Assembly (NCBI GenBank): GCA_001437625.1 | Contig: LIAL01000013.1 | Coordinates: forward strand, 1 to 19,296 | From: Nitrosopumilus sp. BACL13 MAG-121220-bin23 | Lineage (GTDB): Archaea > Thermoproteota > Nitrososphaeria > Nitrososphaerales > Nitrosopumilaceae | Reading direction: 5' to 3' | Length of the DNA: 19,296 nucleotides | In this document: piece by piece, positions 1-7,705 of the stretch | Layout of the letters: the number at the start of each line of letters is the position of its first letter | Position numbering within the stretch: position 1 is the first letter of the stretch | Notes under the pieces: model-generated | What the model was told of the DNA's origin: nothing | Seen by the model: the letters and a program-made list of their open reading frames with translations, nothing else | The model's database searches: none | Made by a program: the position numbers and the translations under genes

Positions 1-38
1 TTCATGAAATAAAATATAATTTTTATAAAAATTACCAT

Positions 39-46
39 TATAAACT
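39..46 (+). promoter_or_regulatory. TATA-like box upstream of the first gene
   Basis: TTATAAAC is centred about 26 nt before the ATG at 68. That spacing fits an archaeal box A driving a leaderless or nearly leaderless transcript. Nothing else is visible in the first 67 bases. Confidence 0.4.
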
Positions 47-67
47 AGTCAATCATAAAAATAGAAA

Positions 68-565
68 ATGGCATCAAAAAAAGGAATTGCAATTACAGTA
101 ATAATTTTAGCATCAATTACAGCTGCCAGTTTTTTGCTATGGGTAGTTCCGCAAGAAAATAATTCAACATTCATAGTTACAGATTATGAAGGATATTTAG
201 ACGGAGTAAAAAATATCCATGAAGTTTTACAAGAATCAATAGATATAGAATACAGGAATCTTCAAGACGGAAGAATATCACCAAGTGAGTACATAATCAT
301 AACTGAAGTGACATCATCACAGGTAACTACACAGATAAGTGAATTTGTAACATCAAAACCTTCAGAAAAATGGCAAGAAAGTTACATTAGTTACATGAAT
401 GGAATGAAAAAATTTAATGAATATATTATAGAAACTAAAGTTTTAGCAAATCAAATTGAAAATAAAAGTGTAGATTCTAAAATTTTAGAGACAGTCAATA
501 AAATAGAATCCATCAAAGTAGAATACATAGAACATATCAAGAAATCAAATGAATTAAGACCATAG
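68..565 (+). CDS. Membrane-anchored protein of unknown function
   Basis: I do not recognise a family. The 165-residue product begins with a short basic stretch (MASKKG) followed by one hydrophobic helix at about residues 7-27. This is a signal anchor or uncleaved signal peptide, so the rest probably lies outside the membrane. Residues 45-160 are polar and rich in Glu, Lys and Ile with heptad-like spacing, which suggests long helices or a coiled coil. No cysteine or catalytic motif stands out. A TATA-like box about 26 nt upstream and the lack of a Shine-Dalgarno sequence support the ATG chosen. It stands alone, 71 nt before the DUF373 gene on the same strand. A structural or sensory envelope role is conceivable but not supported by anything specific. 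Confidence 0.7.
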   Translation: MASKKGIAITVIILASITAASFLLWVVPQENNSTFIVTDYEGYLDGVKNIHEVLQESIDIEYRNLQDGRISPSEYIIITEVTSSQVTTQISEFVTSKPSEKWQESYISYMNGMKKFNEYIIETKVLANQIENKSVDSKILETVNKIESIKVEYIEHIKKSNELRP

Positions 566-636
566 TCTCAAGACATAATCATACTAATGAGAATAGTTAG
601 AAATCATTAAAAACAGAGTATGTATTATGAATTATA

Positions 637-1782
637 ATGTCACAAAGATCTACTAGAGTAGAAAAAGATGTCAGTGAATCAGCAGTCAACAAATTAGTAG
701 TGATTTGTGTAGATAGAGATGACGATTTAGGTCAGAAGACAGGAATTACTACACCGGTGATAGGAAGAGATGCATGTATAGAAGCAGCACAAAGATTAGC
801 ATTAGAAGATCCAGAAGATGCCGATTCCAATTCAATATTTGCAGCAATTAAAACATATGAAGATTTAATCAGTAAAGGATACCAAGTTGAAGTATCCATT
901 ATAACAGGAGTTAAGGATAGAGGAGTTCAAGCAGATGAAAAAATACTAGTTGAAGCAAAAATAGTATTAAAAAAATTTCAAGCAAATGGAGCAGTTATTG
1001 TTTCAGATGGAGAAGACGATGAAAGCGTAATTCCAGTTATTCAAAATATCCTACCAGTAGTATCAGTACAACGAGTGGTAATGAAAGTAAGTAGAAGTGT
1101 AGAGTATTCCTATGCAGTTTTTGGAAAATATCTAAAAATGATGGCTTATGATACAAAATATTCAAAATTCTTTTTAGGAGTTCCAGGAATTCTTTTATTG
1201 ATTGGAGGAATAGCAACTATTTTTGGATATACTGCAGAGATATTTGCTGTACTTGTTAGTATTCTAGGCGCAGCATTTTTGATCAGAGCGTTTGACATAG
1301 ACAGAGCATGGTCAAGTTGGTCTAAACCTACACCGACAGGTTTTATCAAAATGTTTACAACAGTTACAGGAATATTATTAATTCTATCATCAATACCAGC
1401 TGGAATTAGTACAATAGATTCAAAAATAATTGAAGTGAATGGAGGAGTCATCGAAAGTATGTTAAATCAAATAGGAATAGGGCAATTTATCGGAGGATCA
1501 TTACCAATCCTATGGATTGGTTTAGGTTCAATATTTGCAGGAATATTACTAAGTAATTGGATAAGAGGAATCCCTAGACAAATTAGTGATATTCTAAGAA
1601 TAATTGTTTTAATTTCATTATATCCAATTATTGTACAATTTACAAACATAATGATATTTGATGAAAGTTCATTCACATTGATTCCACCATTATTGGGAGG
1701 ATTAGCAGTAACATTAGTTTCAGCTACAATTCTCTTCAAAAAATATAGAAAACAAAAAGATCAAGAAATGATTTTAGATTAA
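637..1782 (+). CDS. DUF373 family integral membrane protein
   Basis: This 381-residue protein matches the archaeal DUF373 pattern: a soluble N-terminal half followed by a polytopic membrane half. The N-terminal part has the core strand KLVVICVDRDDDLG at about residues 19-32, a conserved-looking TPVIGRDA segment and an acidic VSDGEDDESV loop near 142-151. These resemble a nucleotide- or metal-binding alpha/beta fold. From about residue 178 there are roughly six hydrophobic helices, and the protein ends in a basic tail. DUF373 is widespread in archaea and its function is unknown. The acidic DRDDD and DGEDDE clusters look functional, but calling them catalytic would be inference. The next gene on the strand is uppS, 74 nt away, and no shared pathway is evident. 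Confidence 0.85.
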   Translation: MSQRSTRVEKDVSESAVNKLVVICVDRDDDLGQKTGITTPVIGRDACIEAAQRLALEDPEDADSNSIFAAIKTYEDLISKGYQVEVSIITGVKDRGVQADEKILVEAKIVLKKFQANGAVIVSDGEDDESVIPVIQNILPVVSVQRVVMKVSRSVEYSYAVFGKYLKMMAYDTKYSKFFLGVPGILLLIGGIATIFGYTAEIFAVLVSILGAAFLIRAFDIDRAWSSWSKPTPTGFIKMFTTVTGILLILSSIPAGISTIDSKIIEVNGGVIESMLNQIGIGQFIGGSLPILWIGLGSIFAGILLSNWIRGIPRQISDILRIIVLISLYPIIVQFTNIMIFDESSFTLIPPLLGGLAVTLVSATILFKKYRKQKDQEMILD

Positions 1783-1856
1783 CATCATCAGATTTTAAAA
1801 AAAATAAAAAACATAGATATGATGATATATTCATCAAGGTTCAAAGAAAAATAGAA

Positions 1857-2648
1857 ATGGGTAAAATAAAAGATGTTGTTTTACAATTATCAGGGTTATA
1901 CAAAATATATGGTAAAAAACTAGAAACTGAAATTAAAGCAGGGGATATTCCAAATCATATTGCATTAATTTTAGATGGGAATAGAAGATGGGCGAAAAGA
2001 AATTTAGAAATTAATAAAAAAGGTCATTGGAAAGGGGCAGATGCAGTTGAAAATTTACTTGACTGGTGTGAAGAATTCAATATTAAGATTGTAACATTAT
2101 ATGCACTGTCAGCAGAAAATTTAGATAGAAGAGATGGTGAACTAGAAGATCTTTATGAATTAATTAGAATGAGATTAGAAAAATTATACAACGATCCTAG
2201 AATACATAGATGTGAAATGAGAGTTAAAGGGATTGGAAGAATAGAATTACTACCAGAATCAATTAGAGAAGTATTAACGCGATTAGATAACGTGACAAAA
2301 AATTATGACAATCATTTTCTAAACATTGCACTGGCATATGGAGGCCAGTATGAATTAGTAGATGCAGTTAAAAAAATAGGAGAAAAAATAAAAGAAGGGA
2401 AATTACAGATAGAAGAAATTACAAAAGAAGAAATTGAATCAAATTTATACACATCACACCTACCACAGCCATCACCAGACATGATTTTACGTACATCAGG
2501 AGAGAAAAGACTAAGTGGGTTTCTAATATGGCAAAGTGCTTACAGTGAATTAGTTTTTATGGATATTTTTTGGCCAGAATTTAGAAAGATTGATTTAATG
2601 AGAGCGATTAGAACATTTCAGGAAAGGAAAAGAAGGTTAGGAAAATGA
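1857..2648 (+). CDS. uppS: Cis-prenyltransferase (undecaprenyl diphosphate synthase family)
   Basis: The enzyme condenses isopentenyl diphosphate onto an allylic diphosphate in cis. It makes the long polyprenyl (dolichol-type) carrier used for protein N-glycosylation and surface glycan assembly at the membrane. The 263-residue product has the full family signature: DGNRRWAK at 40-47, with the catalytic Asp40 binding diphosphate and Mg2+; SAENLDR near 85-91; and the C-terminal LRTSGEKRLSGFLIWQ and YSELVF segments at 211-234, which carry the Arg and Glu that bind the IPP diphosphate and metal. Length is normal. The stop overlaps the start of the Nudix gene by ATGA, so the two are probably translationally coupled. 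In archaea the product is likely C55-C60 polyprenyl diphosphate; the chain length cannot be read from the sequence. Confidence 0.95.
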   Translation: MGKIKDVVLQLSGLYKIYGKKLETEIKAGDIPNHIALILDGNRRWAKRNLEINKKGHWKGADAVENLLDWCEEFNIKIVTLYALSAENLDRRDGELEDLYELIRMRLEKLYNDPRIHRCEMRVKGIGRIELLPESIREVLTRLDNVTKNYDNHFLNIALAYGGQYELVDAVKKIGEKIKEGKLQIEEITKEEIESNLYTSHLPQPSPDMILRTSGEKRLSGFLIWQSAYSELVFMDIFWPEFRKIDLMRAIRTFQERKRRLGK

Positions 2649-3052
2649 TAGAAGAGACATCTGCAGGAATCGTAATATTTAGAAAAGAGGAAACAAGAAA
2701 ATTATTTTTGTTGCTACATTATCCATCAGGTCATTGGGATTTTGTAAAAGGTAAAATGGAAAAAGGGGAAACAACTCATGAAACTGCAATCAGAGAAACA
2801 AGAGAGGAAACGGGCATTACAGATATTACATTTCTAGAAAATTTTGAAGAGTGGATTGAATATAATTTTAAATATAAAGGAGAGTTAGTTCAAAAAAAAG
2901 TAGTCTTCTTTTTAGCTGAAACAAAAACTGAAGAAATTGAAATTTCACATGAACATAGCGGGTATACATGGATGGATTACAATACAGCAATGGGGAAAAC
3001 TACATTTGACAATGCAAAAACAGTATTAACAAAAGCACAAAAATTAATTTAA
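2645..3052 (+). CDS. Nudix hydrolase (diadenosine tetraphosphatase-like)
   Basis: A 135-residue single-domain Nudix protein. The Nudix box GX5EX7REX2EEXG is complete at residues 36-57 (Gly36, Glu42, Arg50, Glu51, Glu54, Glu55, Gly57) and would bind Mg2+ for cleavage of a nucleoside diphosphate linked to another moiety. The start ETSAGIVIF and the WDFVKGKMEKGE segment resemble the bis(5'-nucleosyl)-tetraphosphatase/MutT-like subgroup typical of archaea, but the substrate cannot be fixed from sequence. It begins 4 nt inside uppS (ATGA overlap). A role in recycling prenyl or nucleotide diphosphates would fit that neighbour but is inference. Its 3' end overlaps the convergent pyrF gene by 9 nt. 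Confidence 0.9.
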   Translation: MIEETSAGIVIFRKEETRKLFLLLHYPSGHWDFVKGKMEKGETTHETAIRETREETGITDITFLENFEEWIEYNFKYKGELVQKKVVFFLAETKTEEIEISHEHSGYTWMDYNTAMGKTTFDNAKTVLTKAQKLI

Positions 3053-3784
3053 AATACTTTGTAAATGTAATTCTTTTGCCATGGCAACAGAATTTTTAGC
3101 ATTCAAAATAGTTCTACCCACAATTAAATAGTTAGTTCCAGATGAAATTACTTTTGATGCATTTCCACCTTGAGTGCCAACACCAGGTGAAAATATACTT
3201 AGATTTTTTCCTGCTTGCTTAGAACAGTATTGAATAATTTTTGGAAATGTTGCACCTACAACAATACCGTCAACTTTTGCAGTTAATGCCCAATTTAGAA
3301 ATAATTGATATAGTTGCTGCCTTTTACCCATTTTAATTTCCATATCATAAGATAGTTTTGCCTCAGGTGCACTCATGTGACACAAAGTAATCACACCTTT
3401 CTGTTCTTTATGAGATGATTTTACTAAATTCTTCAAACTATCCAACCCCATGATAGGATTTGCTATTACTGCATCAAATCCTAAATTCCATAAATGTTCA
3501 GTTGTTACACGATTGGTATTTCCAATATCATTAAGTTTGATATCAGCAATAGTTTGCAAGCCATAGTCATGAGCAGTTTTATTGATTTTAATAATTTCTT
3601 TAGCACTAAGAGGTAGAAGTAAATGGAAATTGAGTTTAATTCCACATAGATATGGATTTAATTTTTCAATATTATGAATAGTTTTATTTTGTAAATTTTT
3701 TACAGATGAATCATAGTCATTTGCAAGTATTACTTTCCCATTGCTTTTAGAGATCTGTGAAAGTCTAGTTTTGAAGGTGGTCAT
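3044..3784 (-). CDS. pyrF: Orotidine 5'-phosphate decarboxylase
   Basis: Catalyses the last step of de novo UMP synthesis, OMP to UMP plus CO2, in the cytoplasm as a TIM-barrel dimer. The catalytic DxKxxD array is at Asp81, Lys83 and Asp86 (ADIKLNDIG), with an upstream Lys50 in a CGIKL strand. The phosphate-binding end is represented by SPGVGTQGG and by LIVGRTILNA near the C-terminus. I start it at the ATG at 3784 (MTTFKTRL, 246 residues). A TTG two codons upstream is possible but less likely. It overlaps the end of the preceding minus-strand gene by about 20 nt, so it probably lies in one transcript with that gene and perhaps purA. The length and motif set fit the archaeal enzyme. Confidence 0.92.
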   Translation of the reverse strand: MTTFKTRLSQISKSNGKVILANDYDSSVKNLQNKTIHNIEKLNPYLCGIKLNFHLLLPLSAKEIIKINKTAHDYGLQTIADIKLNDIGNTNRVTTEHLWNLGFDAVIANPIMGLDSLKNLVKSSHKEQKGVITLCHMSAPEAKLSYDMEIKMGKRQQLYQLFLNWALTAKVDGIVVGATFPKIIQYCSKQAGKNLSIFSPGVGTQGGNASKVISSGTNYLIVGRTILNAKNSVAMAKELHLQSILN

Positions 3785-4451
3785 AATCAACTAGTGGATG
3801 AGTCTCCTTCAATTTTATTATTTTGATATAGGAATAACCATGTTCAGATGGATTTTGAACAAAAGTAGGGCTAATTCCATCTGTTGTTGAAAATTTTATG
3901 AATGGATTTCCAGGATCACTGTTCAAAACCACATGACAAAAGTAGGATGTTCCCTCATCATTGAAATTCATAAAAACCCCAAGAAGCCATTTATCATTAT
4001 GTGGGAATAGAAATAGAGGAAAAGGAAATTCATCAAAACCCCATGTGAGTTTTGCAAGGCTAGATAGATCTTCTAATTCAATTGGTTGATATCTATCAAG
4101 AGTTCCATTACCAGGTTGTAGTGTTTTTGGAAGAGATTTAATTCGAATAATTGGAGAATAAAGCTTACTAGAATCAGAAGTAGAATTAACAATATTAGAT
4201 TCTTCTTTTCCAGATTTTAATCCATAACAAAGATAATCACCTGTACTTTCTAAAGGAGTGTAGTAAACAATTGGTTTTTCTTTTAAAATATCCATTTGTA
4301 CAGATAGAATTTTTTTACCATTATAGTTATGAGAAAATGATACACGAGGTGCACGCTCAAGTGCACAAACTAATCTTGTGAATTCCAAAGTTGAATTAAC
4401 TTGAATGTAACGAGGTAATTTATCAACAACAGGAGGCTCTAATTTATCCAT
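3765..4451 (-). CDS. Conserved-looking protein of unknown function between purA and pyrF
   Basis: I do not recognise this 228-residue protein. It has no signal peptide, membrane segment or metal-binding cysteine cluster. The composition is that of a soluble mixed alpha/beta protein with many aromatic residues, for example the FDEFPFPLFLFPHNDKW segment near 139-155. The ATG start is at 4451, and a TTTAAT-containing AT-rich stretch about 27 nt upstream could be a box A. It lies between two nucleotide-biosynthesis genes and its last codons overlap pyrF, which suggests co-expression with pyrimidine synthesis. No catalytic motif supports an assignment. Confidence 0.75.
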   Translation of the reverse strand: MDKLEPPVVDKLPRYIQVNSTLEFTRLVCALERAPRVSFSHNYNGKKILSVQMDILKEKPIVYYTPLESTGDYLCYGLKSGKEESNIVNSTSDSSKLYSPIIRIKSLPKTLQPGNGTLDRYQPIELEDLSSLAKLTWGFDEFPFPLFLFPHNDKWLLGVFMNFNDEGTSYFCHVVLNSDPGNPFIKFSTTDGISPTFVQNPSEHGYSYIKIIKLKETHPLVDYDHLQN

Positions 4452-4500
4452 AAGGATTTGTTACAGATTATCAAATTAAACTTATCCAAAAATTTAGAGC

Positions 4501-5502
4501 CTAGTTTCGTCTATCAACAACATCATTGATTGCAGGACCAGTTCCAATAATTGTTACAGGCGTGTGTAATTCATTTTCAATATTTTTGATAAAAGATTTA
4601 GCATCATCAGATAATTCATCATAAGAAGTTTTACCAGCACAATCAGTAAAGAGAACATCTAATTTTGTAATTGAAATTTGTGTTGCACCATTAAGCATGA
4701 TTGCACGTCTTGCCAAATCAAAATCAAAATCAGCAGCGCGTCTTTGACGACCAGTAACAGTACCAAACTCGGACCAATTTTTCTTTTCTGCATCTTCAAG
4801 AGATAATTCATTAGCTAAAGGACCAGTTCCAACACGAGTAACATAAGATTTGAAAACAACAATTACTTCATCAACTTTTGTCGGTCCCAAGCCAACATCA
4901 GCACAAATTCCAGACGCAGTAACATCCTTTGAAGTTACAAACGGATAGGTCCCATGCCATAAAGAAAGAAATGTGCCTTGAGTTCCCTCAACTAAGACAT
5001 TTTGATGTGCATCTAATGCAGAATTAATTTCTTGGGGAACATCCACAATGATAGAAGATAAGGAATCAAAATCTTTTGCCATTTTTAAAATACGCATTGC
5101 TCTATCAGCATTAGCAGGACCAGTACCAGAACCAGTACTACCAATTTTTTCTTTTAATTCACCTTTGGAATCTCTTATCAAATGAGTTTCTTCAATTACT
5201 CCACAGTGTTTATCGATAAATACACGACCTGATGCATCAAAATCTTGAATTTCTTTATCAAGTACTTTAGGATTAATTACAACTCCAGGACCAATCATTA
5301 TTTTAGCATTTTTATTTAAAAATCCACTTGGGAGCATTCTAACTTTGTATATTTTATCACCATCCATTATGGTATGACCAGCATTAGGACCAGCACCTCC
5401 ACGAACTATGATTTTTGGATTATCTTTAATTGCCAAATATGAAATAATTTTTCCTTTGCCTTCATCTCCAAAAAATCCACCAACAACAACAGTGCATACC
5501 AT
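4501..5502 (-). CDS. purA: Adenylosuccinate synthetase (short archaeal form)
   Basis: Joins IMP and aspartate using GTP to give adenylosuccinate, the first committed step to AMP. Visible motifs are the N-terminal GTP loop GGFFGDEGKGK at 8-18 with Asp13, GPNAGHT at 38-44 with the catalytic His43, the IMP-binding GSTGSGTGPANADR segment, EGTQGTFLSLWHGTYPFVTS, the GTVTGRQRR loop and a late TKLDVL guanine-recognition strand. At 333 residues it matches the short archaeal version, which lacks segments found in the roughly 430-residue bacterial enzymes; it is not a truncation. The ATG at 5502 follows a TTAAATAAAG box at about 24 nt, which fits a leaderless start. Downstream on the same strand come an unknown protein and pyrF. 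Confidence 0.95.
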   Translation of the reverse strand: MVCTVVVGGFFGDEGKGKIISYLAIKDNPKIIVRGGAGPNAGHTIMDGDKIYKVRMLPSGFLNKNAKIMIGPGVVINPKVLDKEIQDFDASGRVFIDKHCGVIEETHLIRDSKGELKEKIGSTGSGTGPANADRAMRILKMAKDFDSLSSIIVDVPQEINSALDAHQNVLVEGTQGTFLSLWHGTYPFVTSKDVTASGICADVGLGPTKVDEVIVVFKSYVTRVGTGPLANELSLEDAEKKNWSEFGTVTGRQRRAADFDFDLARRAIMLNGATQISITKLDVLFTDCAGKTSYDELSDDAKSFIKNIENELHTPVTIIGTGPAINDVVDRRN

Positions 5503-5520
5503 ATTGGGAAAATCTATTTG

Positions 5521-5530
5521 CTTTATTTAA
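5521..5530 (-). promoter_or_regulatory. TATA-like box of purA
   Basis: On the minus strand TTAAATAAAG is centred about 24 nt before the purA ATG. It sits inside a palindrome, GCTTTATTTAAGC (5520-5532). Confidence 0.5.
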
Positions 5531-5550
5531 GCTAAAGTGTCACTACGTGA

Positions 5551-5559
5551 TTTTATATT
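5551..5559 (+). promoter_or_regulatory. TATA-like box of the gene at 5582
   Basis: TTTTATATT is centred about 27 nt before the ATG at 5582. It shares the 79-nt divergent spacer with the purA promoter. Confidence 0.45.
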
Positions 5560-5581
5560 CAGGAAAAATTAGTTTAGATCT

Positions 5582-6043
5582 ATGTCAGAAGAAAATTTTG
5601 CAGGAAACATAATAGTCAATTTAGCTAGTCTTCCAGATTTTCTAAGAACACCAATTTTAAAAAAAAGAATGATTGAATTTGATTCAAAGTCAGAATCAGA
5701 AAAAACTGAAATCATAAACAATGCATTAGAAGCAGGTCCCAGTATCCCATTTCTCAATTTTGCTAAACTGTTTAAATCTTGGCTAAAAATCATAGCAAGT
5801 ATATCAGAAGAACATAGAGAAGGGATGTTTTTAGCATACATCACACAATCATTACGATCACCAGAAAAATTAATTGCATTTAATTTAGATGGGATTTTAG
5901 AAATATTTTTACAATTAGAACAAAATGAGAAAGAAACTATTTCAAATACAATTAAAAAAATTATTAAAAATCTTAATGATGAGGAAAGAAAGAAAATTCT
6001 AATTATGATACCAAATAATGCTAAAAGTCATTTAAAAATTTAG
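5582..6043 (+). CDS. Soluble helical protein of unknown function
   Basis: A 153-residue protein with no family I can name. It is predicted to be largely helical and amphipathic, with no membrane helix or cysteine. Segments such as LPDFLRTPILKKRM (17-30) and LNDEERKKILIMIP near the C-terminus look like short repeated helices of roughly 30-40 residues, but I cannot show a true repeat. It is divergent from purA with a 79-nt spacer holding a box for each gene. Its stop codon overlaps the stop of the next, convergent gene by 4 nt. Confidence 0.75.
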   Translation: MSEENFAGNIIVNLASLPDFLRTPILKKRMIEFDSKSESEKTEIINNALEAGPSIPFLNFAKLFKSWLKIIASISEEHREGMFLAYITQSLRSPEKLIAFNLDGILEIFLQLEQNEKETISNTIKKIIKNLNDEERKKILIMIPNNAKSHLKI

Positions 6044-6321
6044 TTAGTCTGTGGTTCATCAGGTTTACGATTATCTTCATTTGAATAATCAATGATTTCC
6101 CCTTCAGCAGATAAGATACCTACAAATATTTTTTCGTGTTTTTTTAATAATTTTCTATGATCAGCCATAGACATGTCAAGTTTCATTTCATTCATTACCA
6201 TTATTTGGTATTCTTTCCATTCAGCCCAACATTTGGTACATGTAGGATATTTTTCATTAACAGGTCCTAGTTTCTCAGTATCTGGAATTGAATTTTTGCA
6301 TTTAGTACAGGTTAAACTCAT
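6040..6321 (-). CDS. Zinc-ribbon protein with a YggX/Fe(2+)-trafficking-like region
   Basis: The 93-residue product starts at the ATG at 6321 (MSLTCTKCKN). The open frame extends further upstream, but that part is Tyr/Phe-rich, unlike the rest. Two CxxC pairs, Cys5/Cys8 and Cys28/Cys31, make a treble-clef or zinc-ribbon-like metal site. Residues 31-66 closely resemble the core of bacterial YggX (Iron_traffic family): WAEW, then a QIMVMNEMKLDM stretch and an ADHRKLL motif, matching by recall the WAQW...NEKKLNM...AEHRKLL core of Escherichia coli YggX. YggX protects Fe-S clusters and handles iron. Bacterial YggX lacks the CxxC pairs, so this is a variant. An iron or redox protection role is inferred. 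It is divergent from the zinc-ribbon gene at 6399. Confidence 0.8.
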   Translation of the reverse strand: MSLTCTKCKNSIPDTEKLGPVNEKYPTCTKCWAEWKEYQIMVMNEMKLDMSMADHRKLLKKHEKIFVGILSAEGEIIDYSNEDNRKPDEPQTN

Positions 6322-6398
6322 AAAAAACAACAAGAAACAACTCCTTTTATCTTTTTTTGATGTAAAGTAATAATAATTCATGAACAGGAAAATAAAAT

Positions 6399-6608
6399 AT
6401 GAAGATAAAATGTCCAAAATGCAATAAAAATGCAGAAATGCCTTTAGATTATTCAATGGTAAAATGTGGTTCATGTGATTTGGATATGAGTTATGGAGAA
6501 TATGTGAAATTTATTGCACATAATCAACCCACATATTCAGATATCCTAGGAGATTATACAGGTAGTACGGAAGGTCAGACAGCAGGTTCTTTAGATGAAT
6601 GGGATTAA
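6399..6608 (+). CDS. Small zinc-ribbon protein
   Basis: A 69-residue protein. The N-terminal half is a two-knuckle zinc ribbon: Cys5-x2-Cys8 (CPKC) and Cys23-x2-Cys26 (CGSC), 14 residues apart. The rest is acidic and probably disordered, ending SLDEWD. Archaeal genomes carry many such ribbons, used in nucleic-acid binding or as modules of larger assemblies; nothing here fixes the partner. It is transcribed away from the YggX-like zinc protein across a 77-nt spacer, so two small metal proteins sit head to head. Confidence 0.8.
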   Translation: MKIKCPKCNKNAEMPLDYSMVKCGSCDLDMSYGEYVKFIAHNQPTYSDILGDYTGSTEGQTAGSLDEWD

Positions 6609-6668
6609 CAACATAGTAAAATAATTCATCAGATTAAAATAATTACTTCAATAGATTACTAAACATAA

Positions 6669-7316
6669 TTGGAATTTTTATTAGAAAATATACTTAATCT
6701 AATTGGTTTTTTGGTAGGACTTGCCATAGGAATAATGGCATATATTGGATTTAGAAATACAGGAAGTCCAACATTATTTAGATTAGCAATTGCATTTTTT
6801 TCAATAAGTTTAGGATTTTTTGTAATATGGTCAGGATATATGATAGAAGACTTTCTAATAAAATCAGGTACAATTGAAAGAGGAATTCAAACTGTAGGTA
6901 TTGTAATTCAAACTGTAGGATATTTTTTCATTGCATTTTCTCATAGCATAAAATCATTTTTCCCAAAATCTAATTACTTTAGATCAGTAGGAATTTTACC
7001 ATTTTTTCTAGTATCAACTGTTCAATTAGAACATATTTTCAGATCAATATCATTTATCTTACTAGTATATGGAGCAATTGAAACAATGTTATCATACAGA
7101 GATAATAAAAACAAAGGTGCAGTTTCAGTAGCAGTAGGATTAGCACTTTTAGCATTTGGAGAATTTTTGGGATGGTATTCTTTTGTATTTCCAGAATCAA
7201 TGTTGTATTCAATATCAATGACCATCAAAATTGGAGGATTAATCGCATTGTTTATTCCAGTAAGTAAAATCCCACTAAAGAGGATAAAATTTGATGATGA
7301 CTTGGATAAAATCTAA
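6669..7316 (+). CDS. Polytopic membrane protein of unknown function
   Basis: A 215-residue protein starting with TTG (MEFLLENILNLIG). Six or seven hydrophobic helices can be seen at about residues 6-27, 37-58, 74-95, 104-140 (probably two), 150-170 and 178-198, followed by a charged tail (KRIKFDDDLDKI). No transporter signature, conserved charged pair or heme-binding histidine pattern stands out. It lies 60 nt after the zinc-ribbon gene and 101 nt before a winged-helix regulator on the same strand. Topology resembling seven-helix sensor or carrier families is possible, but I make no functional call. Confidence 0.75.
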   Translation: MEFLLENILNLIGFLVGLAIGIMAYIGFRNTGSPTLFRLAIAFFSISLGFFVIWSGYMIEDFLIKSGTIERGIQTVGIVIQTVGYFFIAFSHSIKSFFPKSNYFRSVGILPFFLVSTVQLEHIFRSISFILLVYGAIETMLSYRDNKNKGAVSVAVGLALLAFGEFLGWYSFVFPESMLYSISMTIKIGGLIALFIPVSKIPLKRIKFDDDLDKI

Positions 7317-7360
7317 ACTAGGCTCAAAAATAAAATAGTCAAATTCTTTTATGTTTTTAG

Positions 7361-7388
7361 TACATATCAAAATAGCAATTACATATCA
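7361..7388 (+). repeat. 9-bp direct repeat upstream of a regulator gene
   Basis: TACATATCA occurs at 7361-7369 and again at 7380-7388, 19 nt start to start, in the spacer before the winged-helix gene and just upstream of its TATA-like box. Spacing of nearly two helical turns would place both on one face of the DNA, as expected for operator half-sites. The role is inferred. Confidence 0.45.
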
Positions 7389-7393
7389 TACAG

Positions 7394-7402
7394 ATTTAAG
7401 AA
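7394..7402 (+). promoter_or_regulatory. TATA-like box of the winged-helix gene at 7418
   Basis: ATTTAAGAA lies about 20 nt upstream of the ATG at 7418. This is slightly closer than for the other boxes in the window. Confidence 0.35.
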
Positions 7403-7417
7403 TAAAAAAGTAAGAAA

Positions 7418-7705
7418 ATGGGAGAATACAGAACACAAATGAAGATTATCGGAGACATATTATCAACGACAAGAGATGATCTTCAAGATGAAAATGGAGC
7501 AACAGTCACTTATCTAATTAGAAAAGCAAATATTTCACATTCAAGAATTTCTACAATTTTAAAAACACTCGTATCACAGGGATTGTTAGAATGCGGAGAT
7601 TCTCAAGGTTCAAACAGATATAAAATTAGTCAATCAGGTAGAGAATTTCTGGAAGCATATAAATCATTTACAAAGTTTGCAGATAATTTTGGTTTAAATA
7701 TTTAA
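7418..7705 (+). CDS. Winged-helix transcriptional regulator (HTH_45-like)
   Basis: A 95-residue single-domain DNA-binding protein. The order YRTQMKIIGDIL, then a turn, then TYLIRKANISHSRISTILKTLVSQGLL is the winged-helix core, with KANISHSRISTIL as the recognition helix. The wing is the NRYKISQSGREFLEAY strand-turn-helix, and a C-terminal helix ends FGLNI. It is clearly a paralogue of the gene at 14656: both share YRT, KAN-SHSR, GL, I-GR-(F/Y)LE and an ending of FGL plus a hydrophobic residue. Such proteins are abundant in thaumarchaeota and are thought to act as local repressors or activators. Targets are unknown; autoregulation is suggested by the direct repeat upstream. The stop overlaps that of a minus-strand microprotein by 3 nt. 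Confidence 0.88.
   Translation: MGEYRTQMKIIGDILSTTRDDLQDENGATVTYLIRKANISHSRISTILKTLVSQGLLECGDSQGSNRYKISQSGREFLEAYKSFTKFADNFGLNI

Noticed and set aside
6322..6474. N-terminal extension of the YggX-like protein
   Set aside because: The extra 51 residues are Tyr/Phe-rich, overlap the promoter and start of the divergent zinc-ribbon gene, and precede a perfect MSLTCTKC start.
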